Positions 34,002-41,968 of a DNA stretch of 64,000 nucleotides are shown in pieces; within the stretch, counting starts at the first letter, position 1; each line of letters starts with the position of its first letter. This DNA comes from Clostridia bacterium (GTDB lineage: Bacteria > Bacillota > Clostridia > Oscillospirales > CAG-382), in NCBI GenBank assembly GCA_017537345.1, contig JAFYKY010000001.1:40134-104133 (forward strand), given 5' to 3'. A program made the position numbers and the translations under genes. Under the pieces are notes generated by a model. It saw nothing but the letters and a program-made list of their open reading frames with translations. It had not been told where the DNA came from and ran no database searches.

Positions 34002-36269
34002 ATGAACGTTACTCTCGTCCTTGGCATTGTAATAGTTGCTGCTATCTGTGGTCTCGGCTACGCTGCATACAACTATTTCTCTGTTAAGAAGCTCGATGAA
34101 GGTACCGACAGAATGCGTGAGATCGCTTCCGCTATCCGCGTTGGTGCAAATGCCTTCATCACCTACGAGTACAAGATAGTTGCTATCGTAGCAGTTGTTG
34201 TTGCGGCTCTTCTTGCTCTCGTTATCTCTTGGTCTTCTGCAGTTGCATTCCTCGTTGGTGCAATTATGTCTGCTTCCGCAGGCTGGGTTGGTATGAAGAT
34301 CGCTACTTTCGCAAACGTTCGCGTTACCAACACCGCACGTACCACCAAATCTCTGTCCAATACCTTGAAGGTAGCCTTCAAAGGCGGCTCCGTAATGGGT
34401 CTGTGCGTTTCCGGCTGCGCACTTCTCGGTATATTCATCGTATTCCTCGTATTCGGCGTAGGACTTGGTCAGATCAGCGCTTCCGTTGCAGGCACTCAGG
34501 CAGCTTCCTGCAAGAGCATTCTCGGTCTTATCAATCCTTCTCTTAACTTCGGCGCAGGCTTTACCATGACCCTTTCCGGTTATGCTCTCGGCTGCTCTAT
34601 TATCGCAATTTTTGCACGTATCGGCGGCGGTATCTACACCAAGGCTGCAGATATGGGTGCTGACCTTGTTGGTAAGACCGAAGCACACATTCCCGAAGAC
34701 GATCCCCGTAACCCCGCTACTATCGCAGACAACGTTGGCGATAACGTAGGTGACGTTGCAGGTCTCGGCTCCGACCTTCTTGAAAGTTATGTTGGCGCAC
34801 TTCTTTCCGGCGCTATTCTCGCTATCGAGCTTTTTGCAAAGCACGTTTTCGGTAACACCGACATGCTTGAAGCAATGCTTTACTTCCCCCTCGCATTCGC
34901 AGGCGCAGGTCTTATCTCCTGTGTAATCGGTATCGCATCTCTCTTCATCCGTAAGAAGCTTTCCGATAACCCCCACAAAGAGCTTAACGGCGCTACATAC
35001 ATTTCCGCGATCCTTACTATGGTTCTCGGCGGCGTTATCGCTTATTTCTCCTTCGGCAAGTTCACCGGTCTTATGATCGACGGTTACGATAACCTTTCCG
35101 TATTCGATTCCGTTGAATTCCACATCGGCTGGATCTCTCCCTGGGTTGCTGCTGCTATCGGTATCATTGCAGGTATCGTTATCGGTAAGATCGCAGAGTA
35201 CTACACCAGCTATGATTACAAGCCTACCAAAGAACTTTCCGCTTCTTCTATCGAAGGCTCCGCACTCACCATCACTCAGGGTCTTGCACTCGGTATGATC
35301 TCCTGTATGCTTCCCTGCGTAGTTCTTGGTGTTGCAATTTACGGTTCTTATCTCCTTTCCGGTATGTACGGCGTTGCAGCTGCCGCAATCGGTATGCTTT
35401 CCTTCGTTGCTACCACCGTTTCCGTTGACTCTTACGGTCCTATCTCCGATAACGCAGGCGGTATCGCAGAAATGTCCTACCTCGAACCCGAAGTTCGTGA
35501 AATCACTGACGAGCTTGACGCAGTAGGTAACACCACCGCAGCTATCGGTAAGGGCTTTGCAATCGGCTCCGCTGCTCTTGCAACCCTTTCTATGATGACC
35601 TCTTATATCTTCGCATATACTGCAGCTCCCGAAGTTCCCAACTTTGCAGAAGGCGCTCTCGATAAGATTACTCTTAACGTTATCGAACCCGCAGCTCTCG
35701 TTGGTGCTATCGTTGGTGCGGCTCTTCCCTTCATGTTCTCCGGTATGCTTATCAACGCTGTTGCTAAGGCTGCTCGTAAGATGGTTGAAGAAGTTCGCCG
35801 TCAGTTCAGAGAAATCGACGGTCTGCTCGAAGGCAAGGTTCTTCCCGACTACAAGACTTGTATCGAAATCTCCTCTCAGGGCGCTCTTAAAGAAATGCGC
35901 GTTCCCGCAGTATTCTCTATTGCATTCCCCGTTGTTTGCGGCTTTATCTTCGGCGCACAGTTCGTTGGCGGCGTTCTCGTAGGCGCTACCATCTCCGCTA
36001 TCATGCTTGCTCTGTTCACCGGTAATGCCGGCGGCGCTTGGGATAACGGTAAGAAGTATATCGAAGTTGGCGGCGTTCCCGGTCACAAGAAGGGCGGCGA
36101 CGCTCACAGCGCAGCAGTTGTAGGCGACACCGTAGGCGATCCTCTTAAGGATACCGTTGGTCCTTCTCTCGATATTCTTATCAAGATCATGTCCACCATC
36201 TCTCTTATCACCGTTACCGTATTTGCAAAATACAACCTGATGGATTGGATAATGAGCCTTATCGGCTAA
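34002..36269 (+). CDS. hppA: Membrane-bound ion-translocating pyrophosphatase, K+-dependent type
   Basis: A 755-residue pump with about 16 TM helices. Pyrophosphate and Mg sites are visible in DMGADLVGKTE, HIPEDDPRNPATIADNVGDNVGD, DNAGGIAEM and GGAWDNGKKYIE. The sequence GNTTAAIGKG has Ala where K+-independent enzymes have Lys, so K+ dependence is expected. Whether it moves H+ or Na+ depends on the Glu position in helix 6, which I could not settle by eye. ATG at 34002 is 8 bases from AAGGAG; the ATG at 33996 is too close. Codon bias is extreme, suggesting high expression. Confidence 0.96.
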   Translation: MNVTLVLGIVIVAAICGLGYAAYNYFSVKKLDEGTDRMREIASAIRVGANAFITYEYKIVAIVAVVVAALLALVISWSSAVAFLVGAIMSASAGWVGMKIATFANVRVTNTARTTKSLSNTLKVAFKGGSVMGLCVSGCALLGIFIVFLVFGVGLGQISASVAGTQAASCKSILGLINPSLNFGAGFTMTLSGYALGCSIIAIFARIGGGIYTKAADMGADLVGKTEAHIPEDDPRNPATIADNVGDNVGDVAGLGSDLLESYVGALLSGAILAIELFAKHVFGNTDMLEAMLYFPLAFAGAGLISCVIGIASLFIRKKLSDNPHKELNGATYISAILTMVLGGVIAYFSFGKFTGLMIDGYDNLSVFDSVEFHIGWISPWVAAAIGIIAGIVIGKIAEYYTSYDYKPTKELSASSIEGSALTITQGLALGMISCMLPCVVLGVAIYGSYLLSGMYGVAAAAIGMLSFVATTVSVDSYGPISDNAGGIAEMSYLEPEVREITDELDAVGNTTAAIGKGFAIGSAALATLSMMTSYIFAYTAAPEVPNFAEGALDKITLNVIEPAALVGAIVGAALPFMFSGMLINAVAKAARKMVEEVRRQFREIDGLLEGKVLPDYKTCIEISSQGALKEMRVPAVFSIAFPVVCGFIFGAQFVGGVLVGATISAIMLALFTGNAGGAWDNGKKYIEVGGVPGHKKGGDAHSAAVVGDTVGDPLKDTVGPSLDILIKIMSTISLITVTVFAKYNLMDWIMSLIG

Positions 36270-36284
36270 TTAAACAACATAAAG

Positions 36285-36317
36285 CTCGGCTCCGTTTTTG
36301 CGGAGCCGATTTTTTGT
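36285..36317 (+). terminator. Terminator of hppA
   Basis: CTCGGCTCCG/CGGAGCCGAT-type stem with a TTTTTG loop, then TTTTT. Confidence 0.9.
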
Positions 36318-36335
36318 TGGGGTATTAAAAAGCAG

Positions 36336-36364
36336 TTGACATTGTCCCAAATGTATGTTATAAT
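36336..36364 (+). promoter_or_regulatory. Consensus promoter of a candidate small RNA or leader
   Basis: TTGACA (36336-36341) and TATAAT (36359-36364), 17-base spacer. It lies about 185 bases before the next ATG, much further than other promoters in this window. Confidence 0.85.
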
Positions 36365-36370
36365 ATCCTT

Positions 36371-36465
36371 GTAAGTGGAGTCCGCCGTAGGTTGATTTTG
36401 CTATAAAAATATAAAGCTTTGCGCAGGCTCCGTAAATTTATTACGGGTAAGTCTGTGCTTTTTTT
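36371..36465 (+). ncRNA. Candidate ~95-nt small RNA or terminating leader
   Basis: From the expected start of transcription (about 36371) the RNA would run to a strong terminator: GCGCAGGCT and CCGTAA (36421-36435) pair with TTACGG and AGTCTGTGC (36441-36458), with a small bulge, then seven T. The first half contains GGAGTCCGCC and an AT-rich middle. It does not show SRP, 6S, tmRNA or known riboswitch cores. It is either a free small RNA or an attenuator for the lipoprotein gene at 36549, whose ribosome binding site lies beyond the terminator. Confidence 0.6.
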
Positions 36466-36548
36466 GATTTTGTTTTAAAAATCAATGTAACCAAACAGGC
36501 TTTTGCAAAGTATTATTATTGAAACCAAATGTGAAAGGATGGTAAGTG

Positions 36549-37910
36549 ATGAAGAAAAACATAGTTGTTTTTGTAACTATGATTATGCTTGTTTTATCTA
36601 TGCTGGCGGGATGTAACGCACCCGTTCCCCCTGCAGGCGTGGGCGGGGAAAATTCCACACCTATAGCAGACAGAGGCGAAGAGAGTGTTGAAATCGGAAC
36701 GGAGATTTCGGAAGAGCCGAAGGATGACGGTATCGAAACCTCGGGAATACCCGATGACGAAGAAAACGCAGATTCTTCAAGGGACGAGGTTTCCTTTGAA
36801 GAAAGCGGAGATTACAACCCCGATACAGAGGTTTCGGCAGAGGAAAGCGCACCCTATGATCCGGATACGGAAACTTCGACCGAACCTGAACCCGAGCCTG
36901 ATGACGATATTGTAATATCCGCTCCCGTGGTAAAACGTCCCGTACTTAACATTCCTCAGATAACGGGTGATGCTTGGGACGGAACCGTTGCGGAAGGATT
37001 TGAATCCGGCACGGGAACGGAAAACGATCCGTTTATTATAAAAACAGCTGAACAGCTTGCGTTTTTTGCGAATTCGGTAAACAGCGGTAACTCTTATGAA
37101 GGTCAGTTTATCGCCCTCGGTGCTTCCATAAAGCTTAACGAAGGTACTCCTTCTCCCGAATCGGATGCGTCTTACAACAAATGGACTTCCATAGCCACAG
37201 CAAAGAACTATTTTGACGGCACCTTTGACGGCAAGGGATACGTTGTTGCCGGTGTGTACGAAGGCAGTCTTTTCGGTTACGTGCGCGGTAATATAAAAAA
37301 TCTTGGCGTTGTATATTCCTACGTGCGTAACGGCGGTATCGTTAATACTACCGTAAGAAAGGATTCTCCCGAAACGCCTACCATATCCAACTGCTATTTT
37401 GCCGAAGGTACCGTTGTTGGCGGCGGCGGAATTGCGGCTGCTGTCGGATACACAACAATAGACGGATGCGCCAACTGGGGCACCGTTATAAGCGAAGCGG
37501 ATTGGTGCGGCGGTATCGTGGGCTTTGCTCAATTCTCATACGTAAAGAACTGCTATAACGGCGGCACCGTAAAGGGGGATTCCACCTTGGCGGGTATCGT
37601 AGGCAATTTCCTTACCGGCGAGGTAAGCCGTTGCTTTAACGAAGGCGAGGTTACCGGAGGAATGTTCGTTGGCGGTATTATCGGCAACAGTATGGACGGA
37701 ATCTATTACCGGTTGGTAAACGCGGGAAAGCTTACCGGTCAGAACTGCGCGGGCATAGTTATGGAAATGATGGACGCAAATCCTCTTGACGAGTGCTACT
37801 ATCTCAAAGGCACCGCAGAGCAGGGAAGTGCTTGCATTTCTCCCAAGGATGATTTCCCTCAGTTTGCCATTGCCGTAACCGAAGGACAACTTGATAAACT
37901 GGTTGACTAA
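36549..37910 (+). CDS. Surface lipoprotein with acidic stalk and GLUG-type beta repeats
   Basis: A 453-residue lipoprotein. Lipobox LAGC (Cys near residue 22); an acidic Ser/Glu/Asp stalk to about residue 128 with repeats such as YNPDTEVSAEES and YDPDTETSTEPE; then WDGTVAEGFESGTGTENDPF and the GLUG-like unit YFDGTFDGKGYVVAGVYEGSLFGYVRG followed by a run of short beta-helix turns (NCYFAEGTV, GCANWGTV, NCYNGGTV, RCFNEGEV). Such proteins are typically cell-surface adhesins. ATG at 36549 has AAAGGATGG upstream. Confidence 0.85.
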   Translation: MKKNIVVFVTMIMLVLSMLAGCNAPVPPAGVGGENSTPIADRGEESVEIGTEISEEPKDDGIETSGIPDDEENADSSRDEVSFEESGDYNPDTEVSAEESAPYDPDTETSTEPEPEPDDDIVISAPVVKRPVLNIPQITGDAWDGTVAEGFESGTGTENDPFIIKTAEQLAFFANSVNSGNSYEGQFIALGASIKLNEGTPSPESDASYNKWTSIATAKNYFDGTFDGKGYVVAGVYEGSLFGYVRGNIKNLGVVYSYVRNGGIVNTTVRKDSPETPTISNCYFAEGTVVGGGGIAAAVGYTTIDGCANWGTVISEADWCGGIVGFAQFSYVKNCYNGGTVKGDSTLAGIVGNFLTGEVSRCFNEGEVTGGMFVGGIIGNSMDGIYYRLVNAGKLTGQNCAGIVMEMMDANPLDECYYLKGTAEQGSACISPKDDFPQFAIAVTEGQLDKLVD

Positions 37911-37926
37911 ACAAAACAGAGCTTCG

Positions 37927-37959
37927 GAGCTGTTGCAAGAAATTTGCAACAGCTCTTTT
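37927..37959 (+). terminator. Terminator
   Basis: GAGCTGTTGCAA/TTGCAACAGCTC perfect 12-bp stem with a 5-base loop, then TTTT. Confidence 0.9.
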
Positions 37960-37982
37960 CACATTTACAGGGTATTTTTTAC

Positions 37983-38011
37983 TTGCAATATATCTTTTTT
38001 CGTGGTACAAT
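37983..38011 (+). promoter_or_regulatory. Promoter of the D-Asp/D-Asn cassette
   Basis: TTGCAA (37983-37988) and TACAAT (38006-38011), 17-base spacer, 41 bases before the ATP-grasp gene. Confidence 0.65.
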
Positions 38012-38051
38012 ATTCTGTAAAATTGTTTAAAGCAGTAAAGAAGGGTTTGTT

Positions 38052-39278
38052 ATGGCGAATACAGGCTTTTTGCCCGTGCTTTTGGGCAGTGACCAGAACG
38101 TATACGGAATGGCAAGATGCTTTCACGAAAAATACGGCGTTTCATCATTGGCGATCGGCAAAGGCAGACTTCCCGCCACCGCAGACAGCCGTATCGTGCA
38201 GGTGGTAAAGGTTGAGCCGAATATAGAGGACGATGAGGTTTTCGTTTCGGTAATGACGGAATTTTATAATTCCCACAAGGAAAAAACTCTTATACTCGTT
38301 CCCTGCGGAGATAACTATACCAAGCTTGTAAGCCGTAATTGCGAAAGAATAAAGGATATGTACCGCTTCGCAGTGCCGGATTACGAACTGCTTATGAAGC
38401 TTTCTTTAAAAGAAAACTTTTATAAAATGTGCGAAGAATACGGTTTTCTTTACCCCCGCACCGCAGAAATGACCTTTGAAACCAAGGATACTTTTGTTCC
38501 CGAATTCGGTTTTCCCGTGGTGGTAAAGGCTTCTAACAGCGTGGCGTATTGGAACTGCTCCTTTAAGGGCAAGAAAAAGGTGTTCGTAATTCAGAGCGAA
38601 GAGGAATTCAAGGCAGTCGTTCAGGCTATATATTCCTCCTCTTACCGTGATACCCTTATTATTCAGGAGTTTATCCCCGGTGACGACAGCGCAATGCGTG
38701 TTGTAAACGCCTATGTGGGTAATGATGGGAAGTGCCGTATGATCTGTATGGGCAACGTGCTTTTGGAAGAGCACACTCCCGAAGGTATCGGTTCTTATGC
38801 CGCCATAATCTCCGGCAGCGACGAAATTATGGAAAAACGCCTTGTTAAATTCTTTGAAGAGATCGGCTACCACGGATTTATAAATATAGATATGAAAAAA
38901 GACCCCCGCGACGGGCAGTACAAGCTTTTGGAAACTAACCCCCGTCAGGGCAGAAGCAGCTTTTTCGTTTGCGCCGCAGGATATAATTTAGCGGAATTTC
39001 TGGTAAAGGACGTATACGAAAACGCTCCTCACGATTGCGTTTATGCCCGCAACGAATGCTTGTGGACAACCGTTCCCAAGGGTATAATATATAAATACGT
39101 TTCGGATCAAAGCCTTGTAAAAAAGGCAAAACAGCTTGTAAAGCAAAAAAAGTGCCTGCGTCAATCCTGGTACGGCCCCGATATGGGCTTAAAGCGCACT
39201 CTGCGTTTTTTGGTCGGTCAGTACCATTACTATGAAAAATACAAAAAACACTTCGGTAAAAGAGGCTATAATGACTGA
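38052..39278 (+). CDS. ATP-grasp ligase, probable D-aspartate ligase
   Basis: A 408-residue ATP-grasp protein: N-terminal LLGSDQNVYGMARCFHEKYG, an ATP-binding strand FPVVVKASNSVAYW, LIIQEFIPGDDSAMRVVNAY and the metal-binding FINIDMKKDP...LLETNPRQGRSS. Size and order match the D-aspartate ligase Aslfm of Enterococcus faecium, which adds D-Asp to the lysine side chain of peptidoglycan precursors. The assignment rests on the next two genes, an amino acid racemase and an asparagine synthase. It overlaps the racemase gene by 8 bases. Another amino acid:carboxylate ligase role remains possible. Confidence 0.72.
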   Translation: MANTGFLPVLLGSDQNVYGMARCFHEKYGVSSLAIGKGRLPATADSRIVQVVKVEPNIEDDEVFVSVMTEFYNSHKEKTLILVPCGDNYTKLVSRNCERIKDMYRFAVPDYELLMKLSLKENFYKMCEEYGFLYPRTAEMTFETKDTFVPEFGFPVVVKASNSVAYWNCSFKGKKKVFVIQSEEEFKAVVQAIYSSSYRDTLIIQEFIPGDDSAMRVVNAYVGNDGKCRMICMGNVLLEEHTPEGIGSYAAIISGSDEIMEKRLVKFFEEIGYHGFINIDMKKDPRDGQYKLLETNPRQGRSSFFVCAAGYNLAEFLVKDVYENAPHDCVYARNECLWTTVPKGIIYKYVSDQSLVKKAKQLVKQKKCLRQSWYGPDMGLKRTLRFLVGQYHYYEKYKKHFGKRGYND

Positions 39279-39963
39279 TATTCTCGGCGTTATCGGCGGA
39301 ATGGGCCCTATGGCGGGCGTATATTTCTGCGAACTTATAACCAAAAAAACCTCCGCTTTTTCGGATGCGGAGCATATAGATATGGTGCTTGCCAGCTTTC
39401 CCCGTGTGCCGGACAGAACGGCGTATCTGCTGGATAAAAGCAACCCTTCTCCCGTGGACGCTATTTTGCGTATGGGCAACCTTCTGGTTTCCCAAGGCTG
39501 TACCGTAATTGCGGTGCCCTGCGTTACCTCCTTCGCTTTGTACGATGAATACGCGCCCCGTCTTGATGCAAACGTCATCCATATGCCCGATGAGGTGGCG
39601 AAAAACCTTTGCGCCCAAGGGGTAAAAAGCGCAGGTATTCTCGCTACCGACGGTACGGTAAAAACGGGAGTTTTGCAATCCTCTCTGGAAAAGCAGGGGA
39701 TAAAAGCGGTCCTTCCCGATGAAGAGCACCAGAAAAAAGTAATGTCCGTTATTTACGATCAGGTAAAAAAAGGCACTGACGTGGATATGGAAATGTTTTC
39801 GGATATTTGCGGTCATATACTTTCTCTGGGCGCGGAAAAAATTATTTTGGGCTGTACGGAGCTTTCTCTCGTTTTCAGAGGGGAGCATCCTTCCTCCTGC
39901 GTGGACGCTATGGAGGTGCTTGCGGAAGCCTGCATTAAAACTATGGGAAAACAGGTCAGGTAA
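39271..39963 (+). CDS. Aspartate/glutamate racemase family protein
   Basis: A 230-residue cofactor-independent racemase: ILGVIGGMGPMAGVYF at the N-terminus, the first cysteine in AVPCVTSF (usual PCNT(A/S)H) and the second in LGCTELSL, with about 110 residues between them. It should make D-Asp from L-Asp. The change of the usual Asn to Val and His to Phe after the first cysteine is unusual but Thr and both cysteines are kept. ATG at 39271 follows AAGAGG; a longer in-frame reading lacks a site. It lies between the ligase and the asparagine synthase. Confidence 0.82.
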   Translation: MTDILGVIGGMGPMAGVYFCELITKKTSAFSDAEHIDMVLASFPRVPDRTAYLLDKSNPSPVDAILRMGNLLVSQGCTVIAVPCVTSFALYDEYAPRLDANVIHMPDEVAKNLCAQGVKSAGILATDGTVKTGVLQSSLEKQGIKAVLPDEEHQKKVMSVIYDQVKKGTDVDMEMFSDICGHILSLGAEKIILGCTELSLVFRGEHPSSCVDAMEVLAEACIKTMGKQVR

Positions 39964-39968
39964 TAAAT

Positions 39969-41825
39969 ATGTGCGGATTCGTTGGATATAAAATAACAGA
40001 AAAGCGCGATACTGATGGGAATATTATAAAATCCATGGCGGATACCATCGTTCACCGCGGACCCGATGACGAGGGATATTACGTGGATGAAGGTGTGGCT
40101 TTGGGCTTCCGCCGTCTTTCCATTATAGACCTTGCTTCGGGCGCACAGCCTATGCAGAACGAAGACGGCACAAAGGTACTGGTCTTTAACGGCGAGGTAT
40201 ATAATTTCCGCGAAATACGTGAAAAGCTCGTAGCGGCGGGACACACATTCGTTTCCGGTTCGGACAGCGAGGTGGTGCTTCACGGATACGAGGAATACGG
40301 CGAAAAAATATGCGAAAAACTGCGTGGTATGTACGCTTTCGTTATTTGGGATAAAAAAGAAAACTCTCTTTTCGGCTGCAGAGATATTTTCGGAATAAAG
40401 CCTTTTTATTATTACAAAGATGAAAAAAACTTTATCTTCGGAAGCGAGATAAAGTCATTCCTGCCTCATCCCGATTTTGTTAAGGAGCTTAACACAGATA
40501 AGCTTGCACAGTATCTCACCTACGAATACACGGTAGGGGAGGATACCATGTTTAAAAACGTGTTCCGTCTTGAGGGAGGACACTTTTTCACATACAAAAA
40601 CGGCACTTTGAATATAAAGAAATATTACGATATAAAGTGGAATATCAAAAACGAAGGCAGTATGGACGAATGGGCGGATAAGATAAATTCCGTGTTTGCG
40701 GAAAGTGTGGAAGCCCACCGTATTGCCGACGTAGAGGTTGGCTGCTTCCTTTCTTCCGGCGTGGATTCCTCTATGGTTGCAAAGGCGGTTTCCGCCCGCA
40801 ACGAGGAAATTACCGGCGAGCCGGTAAAAACCTTCTCTATCGGCTATGAAAGAGAAAAGGTAAGCGAACTGCAGGATGCATCCATATTTGCATCTGCTGT
40901 GGGACTTCCCAATATCCCTACGGTTATGAAGGACGAGCAGTTCTTTACCCGCGCTTCCGATATTCAGTATTATCTTGACGAGCCTCTTTCCAACCCTTCG
41001 GAAATCCCCCTTTTCTTCCTTGCGGAAACCGCATCCAAATACGTAAAGGTAGTGCTTTCCGGCGAGGGAGCGGACGAATTGTTCGGCGGTTATCCTCTCT
41101 ACCAGAGCGAATGGCATTTCGGCAGATACGAAAAAGTGCCCCGTTTTATCCGTAAAGCTCTGGCAGGCGTGGCGAATATACTTCCCGATTTCAAGGGCAA
41201 GCACTTTATCACCGCGGGAGCGCTAGAGCCCTGGGAAAGATACGCAAGAGCAAATTACGTGTTCAACGCAAGATCCGCGCAGGCGGTTTTGAAGGGACAT
41301 CCCGCCGTTGAACAGCCCGCTCTGGCATCCAAAAAAGTATTCGATAAAGTCGCCTCGCTCGACCCCGCCTCCCAGACCCAGTACGCAGATATTCACGTAT
41401 GGATGGCGTACGATATTCTGGTAAAGGCAGACAGAATGAGTATGGCTCACTCTCTCGAACTGCGGGTTCCTTTCCTTGATAAAGAGGTGCTGGAAACCGC
41501 AATGCAGGTTCCCGCAAAATACAGAGCCACCAAGGAGCAGACAAAGACCGCACTGCGTCACGCGGCGGCAAAGCATATTCCCGAGCGAAGCGCGAAAATG
41601 GTAAAAAGAGGATTTCCCGTTCCTTTGGACGAGCTTTTGCGGCAGGACGAATATTACAACACCGTAAAGGAAGAATTTGAAAGCGAAAACGCAAAAGTGT
41701 TTTTCGATACGGAAGAGCTTATGAAGCTTTTGGATTCCCACAAAGCGGGAAAACACAATATGCGCAAAATATGGATGATCTATTCCTTCTTGCTTTGGTA
41801 TAAAGAATTTTTTGTTAAAAGGTAA
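39969..41825 (+). CDS. Glutamine-dependent asparagine synthase (AsnB/AsnH type)
   Basis: A 618-residue class II amidotransferase. Cys2 of MCGFVGYK is the Ntn nucleophile; RGPDDEGYY, FNGEVYNFRE and GSDSEVVLHGYEEYG belong to the glutaminase half; FLSSGVDSSMVAKA is the PP-loop of the synthetase half, with SGEGADELFGGY and ADRMSMAHSLELRVPFLD. In Lactococcus lactis, AsnH of this family amidates the D-Asp cross-bridge to D-Asn. The preceding ligase and racemase genes, 5 bases away, make that role attractive here; ordinary L-asparagine synthesis is the alternative. Confidence 0.85.
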   Translation: MCGFVGYKITEKRDTDGNIIKSMADTIVHRGPDDEGYYVDEGVALGFRRLSIIDLASGAQPMQNEDGTKVLVFNGEVYNFREIREKLVAAGHTFVSGSDSEVVLHGYEEYGEKICEKLRGMYAFVIWDKKENSLFGCRDIFGIKPFYYYKDEKNFIFGSEIKSFLPHPDFVKELNTDKLAQYLTYEYTVGEDTMFKNVFRLEGGHFFTYKNGTLNIKKYYDIKWNIKNEGSMDEWADKINSVFAESVEAHRIADVEVGCFLSSGVDSSMVAKAVSARNEEITGEPVKTFSIGYEREKVSELQDASIFASAVGLPNIPTVMKDEQFFTRASDIQYYLDEPLSNPSEIPLFFLAETASKYVKVVLSGEGADELFGGYPLYQSEWHFGRYEKVPRFIRKALAGVANILPDFKGKHFITAGALEPWERYARANYVFNARSAQAVLKGHPAVEQPALASKKVFDKVASLDPASQTQYADIHVWMAYDILVKADRMSMAHSLELRVPFLDKEVLETAMQVPAKYRATKEQTKTALRHAAAKHIPERSAKMVKRGFPVPLDELLRQDEYYNTVKEEFESENAKVFFDTEELMKLLDSHKAGKHNMRKIWMIYSFLLWYKEFFVKR

Positions 41826-41837
41826 AAATTGTCGCAC

Positions 41838-41866
41838 TTGACAATAAACGGTTTGTGCAGTATAAT
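41838..41866 (+). promoter_or_regulatory. Promoter of the first binding-protein gene
   Basis: TTGACA (41838-41843) and TATAAT (41861-41866), 17-base spacer. The two palindromes at 41891-41940 fall in the leader downstream. Confidence 0.85.
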
Positions 41867-41890
41867 ATAATTTGCTAAAAAAGCAAACGC

Positions 41891-41940
41891 AAACAGGGGT
41901 ACCCCTGTTTCAGTAGGATACGTAAAGTATCCTACTGAAA
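41891..41940 (+). promoter_or_regulatory. Two tandem perfect palindromes in a leader
   Basis: 41891-41910 is a perfect 20-bp palindrome (AAACAGGGGT and its complement). Overlapping its last three bases, 41908-41940 forms a perfect 14-bp stem TTTCAGTAGGATAC/GTATCCTACTGAAA with loop GTAAA. Both lie between the promoter and the ribosome binding site of the lipoprotein at 41969. No T-run follows, so they are not a plain terminator; an operator or an mRNA-protecting 5' hairpin is possible. Confidence 0.7.
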
Positions 41941-41968
41941 GAGTATTAACGGCAAAAAGGAGAACGGT

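Noticed and set aside
33897..36107. A 736-codon open frame on the minus strand opposite hppA
   Set aside because: It is a by-product of the extreme codon bias of hppA. It is low complexity, Cys- and Asn-rich, and has no ribosome site.
36371..36465. SRP RNA, 6S RNA or riboswitch identity for the candidate small RNA
   Set aside because: The SRP tetraloop region, the 6S bubble pattern and known riboswitch cores are not visible.
36685..36915. Regularly spaced repeats considered as a CRISPR-like array
   Set aside because: The repeats follow codon phase and encode the acidic stalk of a lipoprotein; there are no spacers.
37983..38011. T-box or other amino acid riboswitch before the ATP-grasp gene
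   Set aside because: The leader is about 40 bases, too short for such a switch.
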